A DNA stretch of 64,000 nucleotides, from contig JAUWAU010000023.1 in the NCBI GenBank assembly GCA_030601885.1, positions 28,224 through 92,223 on the forward strand, written 5' to 3'. Shown here piece after piece: positions 53,908 to 61,239 of the stretch; within the stretch, counting starts at the first letter, position 1; every line of letters begins with the position of its first letter. The translations under genes were made by a program, and so were the position numbers. The notes below the pieces were generated by a model, which made no database searches, was not told where the DNA came from, and worked only from the letters and a program-made list of their open reading frames with translations. The DNA is from Armatimonadota bacterium. GTDB taxonomy: Bacteria > Armatimonadota > Zipacnadia > JAUWAU01.

Positions 53908-55401
53908 ATGGATTCCAGCCGAGACAAACCCAACATCGTCATCATCATGACCGACCAGCAGCGGGCGGACTTCTCCAGGGCCGAGGGTTTCGCGCTCGAC
54001 ACGACGCCGTTCCTCGACTCGCTGGCGACGCGCGGCGCGCGGTTCTCCCGTGCTTACACAACGATGCCAGTCTGCGCGCCGGCCCGCTGCAGCATGTTCT
54101 CGGGGCGCTTCCCAAAAGCAACTCGCGTGCGGCAGAACGGCGCCATCCGGAACATGTTCGGCCCCAAGGACCTGGTGGACATCCTCCGCGAGCACGGCTA
54201 CTCCATCAACATCAGCGGCAAGAACCACAGCCATCTGACGCCCGACCGGTTCGACTTCAAGTCCCTTTACGGCCATCACGGCGGCCAGCAGCCTGAGCGG
54301 AAGACTCCGGAGGAGCAGAAGATGGACGAGTGGCTGGGGGCGCTCGATCATGGCGTCAGCCTTGAGCCGACGCCCTTCGCGCTCGAGTGCCAGCCACCGT
54401 GCCGGGTCGTCCGCGACGCCATCGAGTGCATCGAAGGCCGCGAGGAGCGCCCCTTCTTCCTGTGGCTCACCTTCGCCGAGCCGCACAATCCCTATCAGGT
54501 GCCTGAGCCGTACTTCAGTATGTTCCCCGAGGACGAGATCCCCGACCACATCGCCGGGCCGGAAGTGATCGATGCGAAGGGCCTCAAATGGCGCTGGGAG
54601 CGGAAGCTGATCGAGGGCAAGCGCCCCGGCTACGATGAGCACTGGCGCCGATACCGCGCCAACTACTGCGGCATGATTCGCCTCCTCGACGACCAGATAC
54701 GCCGTTTCGTGGCGCATCTCGACAGCAAGGGGCTGCTGGATAGCACCATCATCATCTTCACCGCGGATCATGGCGACTACGCCGGCGACTACGGCCTGCA
54801 GCGCAAGGGCGTCGAGCTGCCGGAGTGTCTGGTGCGCGTGCCGCTCATCTTCGTCGGCCCGCAGATCACCTCGTGCGAGACGCAGCGCGGCGACTTCGTC
54901 TCGCTCGTGGACATCATGCCCACGCTCTGCGAGGCCATCGGCGCCGAGACTCCCTATGGCGTGCAGGGGCGGAGCCTCTGGCCCATGCTCACCCGGCAGG
55001 ACTATCCCAAGGACGAGTTCCGCAGCATGTATGCAGAGTCCGGCTTCGGCGGCGTGTACTACGCGGAGGACGACACGCCCCAACTGCACTTCCCCGTGGA
55101 CGGGCCGAGTTTCGACGAGTTGAACTGCTTCACGCAGAGCGGCAACATGAAGATGGTGCGCATGGAGAAGTGGAAGCTGACCTTCGACATGATGGGCCGC
55201 GGTCAGCTCTACGATCTAGGGAACGACCCGGGCGAGCTGCACAACCTGTTCGACGACCCGGCCGTCCGCGACGTGCAGATGGACATGCTCCAGGAGCTGC
55301 TGAAGTGGTGCATCCGCACCGAAGACGACCTTCCCGGCGGTGCCTACGTGCCAAGGCGCGCAGACAGAAACTGGTACACACTGGCGAAAGGCAGTGAATA
55401 G
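53908..55401 (+). CDS. Sulfatase (CAPAR type)
   Basis: 497 residues from the ATG at 53908 (AAGAGGTG upstream). IIMTDQQRADF binds metal. Cys56 in VCAPARCSMFSG is the formylglycine site; Ala replaces Ser in the motif, a variant seen in many sulfatases. INISGKNHSH, LTFAEPHNPYQ and FTADHGDYAGDYGL are the remaining active-site segments. No signal peptide is visible. A degenerate heptamer array begins right after its TAG stop. Substrate unknown; context favours a sulfated glycan. Confidence 0.93.
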   Translation: MDSSRDKPNIVIIMTDQQRADFSRAEGFALDTTPFLDSLATRGARFSRAYTTMPVCAPARCSMFSGRFPKATRVRQNGAIRNMFGPKDLVDILREHGYSINISGKNHSHLTPDRFDFKSLYGHHGGQQPERKTPEEQKMDEWLGALDHGVSLEPTPFALECQPPCRVVRDAIECIEGREERPFFLWLTFAEPHNPYQVPEPYFSMFPEDEIPDHIAGPEVIDAKGLKWRWERKLIEGKRPGYDEHWRRYRANYCGMIRLLDDQIRRFVAHLDSKGLLDSTIIIFTADHGDYAGDYGLQRKGVELPECLVRVPLIFVGPQITSCETQRGDFVSLVDIMPTLCEAIGAETPYGVQGRSLWPMLTRQDYPKDEFRSMYAESGFGGVYYAEDDTPQLHFPVDGPSFDELNCFTQSGNMKMVRMEKWKLTFDMMGRGQLYDLGNDPGELHNLFDDPAVRDVQMDMLQELLKWCIRTEDDLPGGAYVPRRADRNWYTLAKGSE

Positions 55402-55422
55402 TGATCAGTGGCCGGCGGTCAG
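55402..55422 (+). repeat. Heptamer tandem repeat after a stop codon (copy C)
   Basis: Directly after the TAG stop of the sulfatase gene come TGATCAG, TGGCCGG and CGGTCAG, a slightly diverged version of copies A and B in the same orientation relative to the upstream gene. Confidence 0.75.
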
Positions 55423-55462
55423 TCGATACACCGGCGCCGCGAGCTGCTGCTGCGGCCGTTCT

Positions 55463-55489
55463 GTAGGGCGCGCTGTACGTCGCGCGCTA
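55463..55489 (+). repeat. GTAG-headed REP-like palindrome 3
   Basis: GTAG (55463-55466) begins an imperfect palindrome: TAG and GCGCG on the left pair with CGCGC and CTA on the right, with one G-G mismatch and an eight-base loop. Its last bases (CTA) form the TAG stop codon of the minus-strand DUF5060 gene, so it overlaps that gene's end. Confidence 0.55.
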
Positions 55490-57028
55490 ATCGAAATCTC
55501 CCACTGCCACAGCCCAGTCCGACACGTACGGCGCGGTCCACGTGTGCTTCTTCGGTGCGAGCCGGCCGAGCGGGATCTCCTCGTACGGCTTCTTGGCGTC
55601 CACGGCGACGGCTCTGCGGGCGCGCCCCATCCTCGATAGGTCCATCCGGATGGACGCGGCGTCTTCCTTGCAGAAGACGAAGTGCGTCCCTTGGGGCCGC
55701 TTCAGGCAGACGCCGTCGGTAATGGCGCTATCGCGGACCATGTCCTTCAGGAAACGGTTCTTGAAGAACTCCGCATAGGTGTTGATCCACTCCGGATGCG
55801 GGTACGGCGCGGAGCCGCGCGAACTGTCGTGGCCGCGAGGCAGGTGGCCCCAGATGTTGGCGACCCCCCCGGCCATAGTGGAGTGCCAGAGGCCCCGCCG
55901 TGTCATCTCCTCATCGTAGTCCTTGTCAGGATAGGGCGACGGATCGCGGATCCGGAAGCGGTCCTCGGAAAACGACGGCTTCTCCGGCCGGGCCTCAATG
56001 GCCGCAACGTATGCCTCGTACGTGGGCCTGTGCTGCTCGTAGCCGGAGTAGTCCAGCCCCTCGTAGATCTGCGGGAATTCGATGCCCGGCTTGTACTTAT
56101 TGGGCCCCACGGAGCGCCCGCCCAGGAGGTGGGACCAGCCCAGGTGCTCGTGCATGTACGTGTGCCATTCGCGCAGGTCCTCTTCCTCCGTCCACTCGTC
56201 CAGATCAAAGCCATATCCCATGGTCCACCCCGGCAGTGGCCCAAGCCGAGCCGCTATGTATCGCTGCAGCCGCCTGTCCACGGCGCCGTTCTTCCCCCAA
56301 CGGATGGGCGTCTGCTTTCTCGATTCGTCCCCCCACGCCCAGATGTGGACGATCCCGCCGGCCGCGTGGACCTTCGTGATGAGCAGCTCCAGCGCCTCGA
56401 AGGTGCGCGGGTCGGGGTTGGGGTCCGCATCGTCGATCTCGGTAGAACGCTCCTTCTCGAGGTCGAACCACCGGCACATTACCGCCGTGTGAAATCCGTT
56501 GAAGCCGTGCTCGACGAGGAACGTCCGGATGTCGGCATCGATCTTCTTCGGGTTGTTGTAGTAAGCCGGCGGGTCGTCATACATCACGAGCTGCGGCACG
56601 AACGCCTCGTCGGTGCCCGTGCGCCCCCACTTGCCGCCAAAACTGGTGACGAAGCCTGGAACTCCGGGGTTCGGCTCAATCGTGACCGTCCCTCGCTTGC
56701 CGTCCAGATCCGCGTCGGTACCAGACGTGACGAAGGTCCATCGTCCCGGCCGCGTGCCGGTGAACCGGAACTTACAGGCGCTGCCCCCGGCGTAGAACAT
56801 CCCGGTCGTGTGCTTCTCGCCACTCGCGGGGTGCACGAACGTCACGGTGGCGATCAGGTCGTACGGGTTGCCCTCGAACGTCGGGTTCTCCAGGCTCCAT
56901 TCGAGGACAGGCGCCCACTGGGTGCCCGTTCGATCCAGCGCACCGGCACAGACGGGCGCCGCCAATACGACGGCGGCAACGAGTGATCCGACGACGCACG
57001 ACATCGGCGGTAACGTTTCAGCCTTCAT
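55487..57028 (-). CDS. DUF5060/DUF4038-type secreted glycoside hydrolase
   Basis: 513 residues from the ATG at 57028 (AGGAGAG upstream), with a signal peptide (VVGSLVAAVVLAAPVCAGA). Residues ~30-130 are a DUF5060 immunoglobulin-like domain (VLEWSLENPTFEGNPYD, TGMFYAGG, KFRFTGTRPGRWTFVTSGT). From ~170 a TIM barrel follows (FLVEHGFNGFHTAVMCRWFD, VHIWAWGDESRKQ, MGYGFDLDEW, SFSEDRFRIRD with likely catalytic acids), then a small C-terminal beta domain. DUF4038 relatives include apiosidases and endo-acting hydrolases. The stop of the DUF4185 gene and the start of this gene are 35 bases apart, so they form one operon. Confidence 0.85.
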   Translation of the reverse strand: MKAETLPPMSCVVGSLVAAVVLAAPVCAGALDRTGTQWAPVLEWSLENPTFEGNPYDLIATVTFVHPASGEKHTTGMFYAGGSACKFRFTGTRPGRWTFVTSGTDADLDGKRGTVTIEPNPGVPGFVTSFGGKWGRTGTDEAFVPQLVMYDDPPAYYNNPKKIDADIRTFLVEHGFNGFHTAVMCRWFDLEKERSTEIDDADPNPDPRTFEALELLITKVHAAGGIVHIWAWGDESRKQTPIRWGKNGAVDRRLQRYIAARLGPLPGWTMGYGFDLDEWTEEEDLREWHTYMHEHLGWSHLLGGRSVGPNKYKPGIEFPQIYEGLDYSGYEQHRPTYEAYVAAIEARPEKPSFSEDRFRIRDPSPYPDKDYDEEMTRRGLWHSTMAGGVANIWGHLPRGHDSSRGSAPYPHPEWINTYAEFFKNRFLKDMVRDSAITDGVCLKRPQGTHFVFCKEDAASIRMDLSRMGRARRAVAVDAKKPYEEIPLGRLAPKKHTWTAPYVSDWAVAVGDFD

Positions 57029-57063
57029 GTGCGACGTCTCTCCTGCATTGGCGCCAAAGGCCC

Positions 57064-58188
57064 TCATCGCCTTCCTTGACGCAACGTCAGCGTGGCCTTC
57101 ACCAGATTAAACTTGTCGTGCGCGTTGATGCCTTCTTTGGCGCCGTTGCCGTACACGCTGAACACACACCACATCGTCAGCCCATCCGCGCTCATCCACT
57201 TCTGCGGGAAGTCGCAGTTGAGGCCGTGACTGTCCGATCCCATGTCGCCCCAGTTGTCATAGTACGCGACGGTGGTCCACGGGCCCCACGGCTCGGGGCC
57301 ATCGAATATGCCCAGTTGGTTTGCCCCGGTATGGAAACTCGTGAGGACATATCGTTTCAGCCCGGGGTTGTAGACCACGGTGCCCGGCGTCCCTCCGTTC
57401 GGATCGGTGAACACGGCTTGGATCTGGCTGACGTCTGAAGTCCAGATAGGTTTCCCATTCGGCCCGACACCCCCGAAGAACTCGTAGGCGGAACGGTCCT
57501 GCATCTTGTCCTGGGGCACGCGTCCCATGTACGTGCTTCCGTTGCTCCCCCAGCCGGAGCCCTGCTTGAAGCCATAGAAGTAGACGAAGCCAGCGAGGTG
57601 ATCCGGCACGCCCGTGTAGTCCCTGCCGAAGTTGAGAAATCGAGATGGCTTGAAGTTTCCCTCCCCCTTTGGGAACACCCAGGATGACTGCGTCCACGTG
57701 GCTCCGAGGTCCTCGGACCAGGCCACCGCGTGATTCACGTCCGGGAACGTGCCGTCCTGGAGATTCAAGCGGGCGTAGAGCGTACCGTGGACGAACAGTA
57801 TGCCGCCGGTTTTTCCTTTGCCCGGGAACGAGGCCGGGTGCTCCGGGTTCTTACCGCCGTTGATGTTGATCCCGACGAAGCTCTCGGGCGGGCCCTCGAT
57901 GCGGGCAAAGCCCATGCTCACCCGTCCGTCCGAGTTCGTGCCGCCAAAGCCGCCGCCATCGCCCCAGGCGGTGTAGATGTGCCCGTCAGGGCCCCACGTG
58001 ACCGGCCAGATGTCGCTCCCCGGCGCCGCGGTCTTGTGTGTATCCCAGTGCCAGGTAATAGCCTTGAGCACTGGGCTCGGCGGATACGGTGGCTTCGGCT
58101 GTTGCTCGACTGCGTTCATCTGTGCGTTCAGGACGGATGGCGTCATGAGGGACAGAACGACCGCCATTACGGTGAATAGCAATCGCAT
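57064..58188 (-). CDS. Secreted DUF4185-type beta-propeller protein
   Basis: 374 residues with signal peptide (LLFTVMAVVLSLMTPSVLNA) and AGAGGTGAG before the ATG at 58188. The blades carry repeated segments such as DIWPVTWGPDGHIYTAWGDG, GTLYARLNLQDG, HAVAWSEDLGATWTQS, TVVYNPGLKRYVLTSFHTG and MWCVFSVYGNG. These are typical of DUF4185 and of sialidase/GH43-like propellers. Sugar-binding or hydrolase activity is likely but unproven. First gene of a two-gene unit with the DUF5060 protein. Confidence 0.82.
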   Translation of the reverse strand: MRLLFTVMAVVLSLMTPSVLNAQMNAVEQQPKPPYPPSPVLKAITWHWDTHKTAAPGSDIWPVTWGPDGHIYTAWGDGGGFGGTNSDGRVSMGFARIEGPPESFVGININGGKNPEHPASFPGKGKTGGILFVHGTLYARLNLQDGTFPDVNHAVAWSEDLGATWTQSSWVFPKGEGNFKPSRFLNFGRDYTGVPDHLAGFVYFYGFKQGSGWGSNGSTYMGRVPQDKMQDRSAYEFFGGVGPNGKPIWTSDVSQIQAVFTDPNGGTPGTVVYNPGLKRYVLTSFHTGANQLGIFDGPEPWGPWTTVAYYDNWGDMGSDSHGLNCDFPQKWMSADGLTMWCVFSVYGNGAKEGINAHDKFNLVKATLTLRQGRR

Positions 58189-58332
58189 CGCTCACCTCTG
58201 GAGCTCACATGGGCCGGAATCTGATTGCCGGAACCCAGGACCAGACTCCGTGTTCCTTCGTCCGGAGGACATTGCGCCGTAGGCGGCCAATTGCCCTTCC
58301 ACAACAGTCACTGCTGGAGAGGGGCGAACTTG

Positions 58333-59244
58333 ATGGATAGCTGGGTTCTGTTCCTTTTGGCCGCGGGCGCGGGAGCATGTCTCGCCGCTGCCCCCCCGGA
58401 CGTGGCGCTGCCCGTTGACGAGCTGCAGCGCGTGACCATCGCGACGGGCGACCTGACCTGCATCATCGGCAATCACGCCGACCACGGCGCGGGCAAGACC
58501 GGCTACATCGGCGTCCATAGTCTCACGCACACCGCCGAGCCCGAGAACCTCTTCGTGCCACGCTATGCCGGCCTGATCAACCGGCGCAACCGAGCCGCCG
58601 TCGTCCGCCTGAACTCGACCGAGGGGCTCCTGGCCCACTTTGACAACGGTGAGCCGAGGCTGCACGTCCGCTATCGCGTCGCCGCACCGCACTATGTGGA
58701 CGTGGAGATGCGCGCGATGTCGTCGGGCGGCGCCATCCACCTCAACTCCGCCAGCTACATGAACGGCCCACTGGACCGGCACATATGCTTCATCGACCCC
58801 GATGGCCGCTGGCAGAAACATCTGGACACCGAACACGGCAACGCCGCGAGCGTCTTCCCTGCCGGTGCGTCGCTGCCGGTGCTGAAGACGGTGCCCAATG
58901 CCCGCTTCAAGCATGGCACCAACAGCTTCTCCGACAGCGTCTCGCGGTGGCGCTACGACCCGAAGTATGCCTTCTACTACGGGCGCTTCAGGGACATGGT
59001 GTTCATCCAGATGTTCCCGCCGCGCTGCGGCGTCATCTTCTACATGTCGCCCACGGGAGGCGGGAGCCAGCCCGACGGCCGGCCCAATCCCGCCTGGGAC
59101 TGGCGGGGCCGGTTCGACACCTCCGCCGCACAGGGCGAGTGGGGCGCGTTGCGCATGCGCGTGGTCTACAAGAAGTACGTCAGTGACGACGATTGCCTCC
59201 ATGAGTACCTGAAGTGGACGAACTCGGAGGGCATGTCGCCGTGA
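58333..59244 (+). CDS. Secreted protein of unknown function
   Basis: 303 residues from the ATG at 58333 (GGAGAGGGG upstream), with signal peptide (SWVLFLLAAGAGACLAAA). The mature part is beta-rich (LTCIIGNHADHGAGKTGYIG, HVRYRVAAPHYVDVEMRAMS, FYYGRFRDMVFIQMFPPRCG, GALRMRVVYKKYV). A fold like the beta-sandwich of lyase- or DUF-type glycan-binding proteins is likely. I do not recognise the family. Its TGA overlaps the GTG start of the following broken gene (GTGA), implying the two once worked together. Confidence 0.7.
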   Translation: MDSWVLFLLAAGAGACLAAAPPDVALPVDELQRVTIATGDLTCIIGNHADHGAGKTGYIGVHSLTHTAEPENLFVPRYAGLINRRNRAAVVRLNSTEGLLAHFDNGEPRLHVRYRVAAPHYVDVEMRAMSSGGAIHLNSASYMNGPLDRHICFIDPDGRWQKHLDTEHGNAASVFPAGASLPVLKTVPNARFKHGTNSFSDSVSRWRYDPKYAFYYGRFRDMVFIQMFPPRCGVIFYMSPTGGGSQPDGRPNPAWDWRGRFDTSAAQGEWGALRMRVVYKKYVSDDDCLHEYLKWTNSEGMSP

Positions 59245-59594
59245 CCGTATTCACTCCCCGAGGCCCCCGGGTGTTGCTGCTGCTTATTGCCGTGGCCGCC
59301 GCGCCGGCCGGCGTTGCCGGCCTCGAGCTCTTGGGCGCATCCTATCGGGCTGATGTCCCCTTCCCGCAGTTCCTGCCCTTTTGGCGTGAATCGTGGGACC
59401 TCAAGGACAGCGTCACCGGCGAGACGCTCCAGTACGCACGCAAAGGAATGCCCCTGGGCGGCTCCGTGCACCTCTTCCTGCGGAATGGGGGAGAGGAGCC
59501 GCTTGAGATCGAAGACGTGCTGCTTGACGGGATCAGCCTCGAGCGCTCCCGCGTTCTCCCCATCAGACCCTGCCGTGGGGCTCTATCCACCTAA
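59241..59594 (+). pseudogene. N-terminal fragment of a disrupted large secreted protein
   Basis: It starts at a GTG overlapping the previous stop, with a signal peptide (RVLLLLIAVAAAPAGVAG) and a beta-domain opening (GASYRADVPFPQFLPFWRES, GGSVHLFLRNGGEEPLEIED). The frame ends after 117 residues. Near 59545 a +1 shift into the next frame gives APAFSPSDPAVGLYPPKSP, which continues the domain better, so a frameshift is likely. Proteins with such a start are normally many hundreds of residues. A candidate C-terminus of the same gene lies at 60931-61176, beyond the AbiE-type genes. Confidence 0.6.
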
Positions 59595-59868
59595 AAGCCC
59601 GATGCGGGATGCTCTGTACAGCATCGCATCGGCCTCGTCGTGCCGAGTGTGCGCGTTGCGTTTGGTCAGTTTGCCGGGCCTCCGCACTCGCGTCGCGCTC
59701 CTGCTGCCGCCGGGGCCTCATAGCACTCGCGGGGCCCTCATGCGTGGGCGCACCCGACACTTCGTCAGTTACTCTGGTACGTAGCCTTCTGGAGGGCCTA
59801 CATGACCCACCTCTGACAGCCCTACGCTGCCCCGGACACGCACGTCGATGGGGCCGGCCCGAGATCGG

Positions 59869-59907
59869 TTGACAAAACGTCGGTAGTTATGCACAATTAC
59901 CTACAAT
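59869..59907 (+). promoter_or_regulatory. Promoter and possible operator of the AbiEi gene
   Basis: A perfect TTGACA (59869-59874) is followed after 17 bases by CACAAT (59892-59897). Transcription would then start only about four bases before the ATG at 59908, and no ribosome site is present, so the message may be leaderless. The near-palindrome TTATGCACAA overlaps the -10, and GTAG/CTAC arms flank it, a plausible self-binding site for AbiEi, which is known to repress its own operon. Confidence 0.45.
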
Positions 59908-60531
59908 ATGTCTACTATCGACCGGCCGAGTGGCGAAAGCAGGGCAGACATAGTCATCGCGGAACTTCGCAAGGCCACCGTGATGCGGACGAAAGACCTG
60001 GTGGCACTCGGCGTCTCTCGACAGTACCTGAGCAAGCTCTGTCGCAGGGGCGTCATCGAGCGAGTCGCCCGCGGTCTGTACAGGCTTCCCGATGCTGAGG
60101 TGTCGGCTCAGCATACGACGGTCCAGGCGTGCCGGCGCATTCCGCACGGCGTGGTGTGCCTCCTCTCAGCCCTCCGGTTCCACGATGTAACAACACAGGC
60201 TCCGTTTGAGGTGTGGATGGCCATCGAAGTCAAGGCCCGCCTTCCGCAGGCGGATGACCTCCCACTCCGCATCGTTCGTTTCTCGGGCCCCGCATTCAGC
60301 GAGGGAGTCGAAGAGCACACGGTGGAGGGCGTGCCCGTTCGCGTCTACAGCCTCGCCAAAACTGTAGCCGACTGCTTCAAGTATCGGAACAAGATCGGCC
60401 TCGAAGTGGCGCTGGAAGCACTGCGAGAAGCCCTGCACGAACGGCGCGTCCCAATGGATGAGCTCTGGCGATTCGCCACCATCTGCCGCGTCGCCAACGT
60501 CATGCGGCCCTATCTGGAGTCGCTCACGTGA
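59908..60531 (+). CDS. AbiEi-type antitoxin (type IV toxin-antitoxin)
   Basis: 207 residues, typical for AbiEi. Residues ~15-65 form a winged helix (ADIVIAELRKATVMRTKDLVAL, GVSRQYLSKLCRRGVIERV, ARGLYRLP). The C-terminal domain has HGVVCLLSALRFHDVTTQ and YSLAKTVADCFKYRNKIG, both hallmarks. The antitoxin represses its operon and counters the nucleotidyltransferase toxin AbiEii without binding it stably. Its TGA overlaps the toxin start by four bases (ATGA-type overlap at 60528). The toxin is truncated here, so the antitoxin is probably an orphan now. Confidence 0.88.
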   Translation: MSTIDRPSGESRADIVIAELRKATVMRTKDLVALGVSRQYLSKLCRRGVIERVARGLYRLPDAEVSAQHTTVQACRRIPHGVVCLLSALRFHDVTTQAPFEVWMAIEVKARLPQADDLPLRIVRFSGPAFSEGVEEHTVEGVPVRVYSLAKTVADCFKYRNKIGLEVALEALREALHERRVPMDELWRFATICRVANVMRPYLESLT

Positions 60532-60995
60532 GGAAGAGATCGATCACTAATGTCGCCGCCTCGGTGCGCCAGCGTCTACTCAATCTCGCCCGGGAGCGAC
60601 GTGAGGACTTCGGGCTGATCCTGTCCCAGTACGCCATCGAGCGCCTGCTGTACCGCTTGGGGCGGTCGCCTCACGCTGAGCAGTTCGTCGTCAAAGGCGC
60701 TCAGTTGTTCTCCCTCTGGTTTGACACGCCCCACCGTGCGACGCGCGACCTCGACCTCCTGTGCGAAGGGCCGGCCGCTGTCCCTCGTGTGGAGGCACTG
60801 TTCCGCGCTTTGTGTGAGCAGCGCCCAGACGCCCCGGATGGAATCGACTTCGTGACCGAGAGCGTCCGCGCGGAGGCAACCCGCGGACAGGGGGCCTTCG
60901 AGGGAGTCCGCATGCGCATCGAGTATCATCTCGCTAGAGGGGGCGGAGGTAAGCATCACGCTGCCGTCGTGGCTCGAGCCGAAGGATATGTTTGA
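60528..60995 (+). pseudogene. Truncated AbiEii-type nucleotidyltransferase toxin
   Basis: The start at 60528 (GTG, overlapping the antitoxin stop) opens MRKRSITNVAASVRQRLLN-type sequence. FVVKGAQLFSLWF and RATRDLDLL are the nucleotidyltransferase motifs, the latter with the metal-binding aspartates. Family homology ends at GVRMRIEYHLAR (~60935); the last ~20 residues come from foreign sequence before a stop at 60993-60995. Normal AbiEii is about 280-310 residues, so the substrate-binding half is gone and the toxin is almost certainly inactive. Confidence 0.75.
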
Positions 60996-61176
60996 GGTCA
61001 CCTCGGAGGGCACACGCGACATCCGGTGGGAGCCCCAGGACGCCCAACTGGCCCTGCATCTGGGAACACTCCAGCTCACCCGTCTCATTCTGATCACGAC
61101 CGATCCGGGCCTCCGCAGCCGTCTGCACTCGCGCTATGACCAATCCTTTGCGGCCAACGTGCAGCCGCTGCAATGA
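60931..61176 (+). pseudogene. C-terminal fragment of a large beta-rich protein
   Basis: In a frame different from the toxin, sequence with strong protein character begins at about 60931 (SLEGAEVSITLPSWLEP) and runs to a TGA at 61174-61176, including KDMFEVTSEGTRDIRW, LALHLGTLQLTRLILITTD and GLRSRLHSRYD. This looks like the closing beta-sandwich of a large glycan-active protein. It begins exactly where toxin homology ends, so it is probably the tail of the gene whose start is at 59241. The middle was lost when the AbiE-type genes arrived or in a later deletion. Confidence 0.55.
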
Positions 61177-61188
61177 AGGGTCCGGCGT

Positions 61189-61216
61189 CAACCATCAACC
61201 ATGAACCATCAACCAT
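61189..61216 (+). repeat. Heptamer tandem repeat of a second type (CAACCAT)
   Basis: Four perfect seven-base units: CAACCAT, CAACCAT, GAACCAT, CAACCAT. They sit between the broken gene tail and the next sulfatase gene, 23 bases before its ATG. Confidence 0.85.
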
Positions 61217-61239
61217 TGCCTTGGAGGTGGCCTGCCAAC

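Noticed and set aside
60988-61176. Stand-alone 62-residue protein
   Set aside because: The frame continues upstream with protein character to ~60931, so the ATG at 60988 is internal to a gene remnant rather than the start of a small gene.
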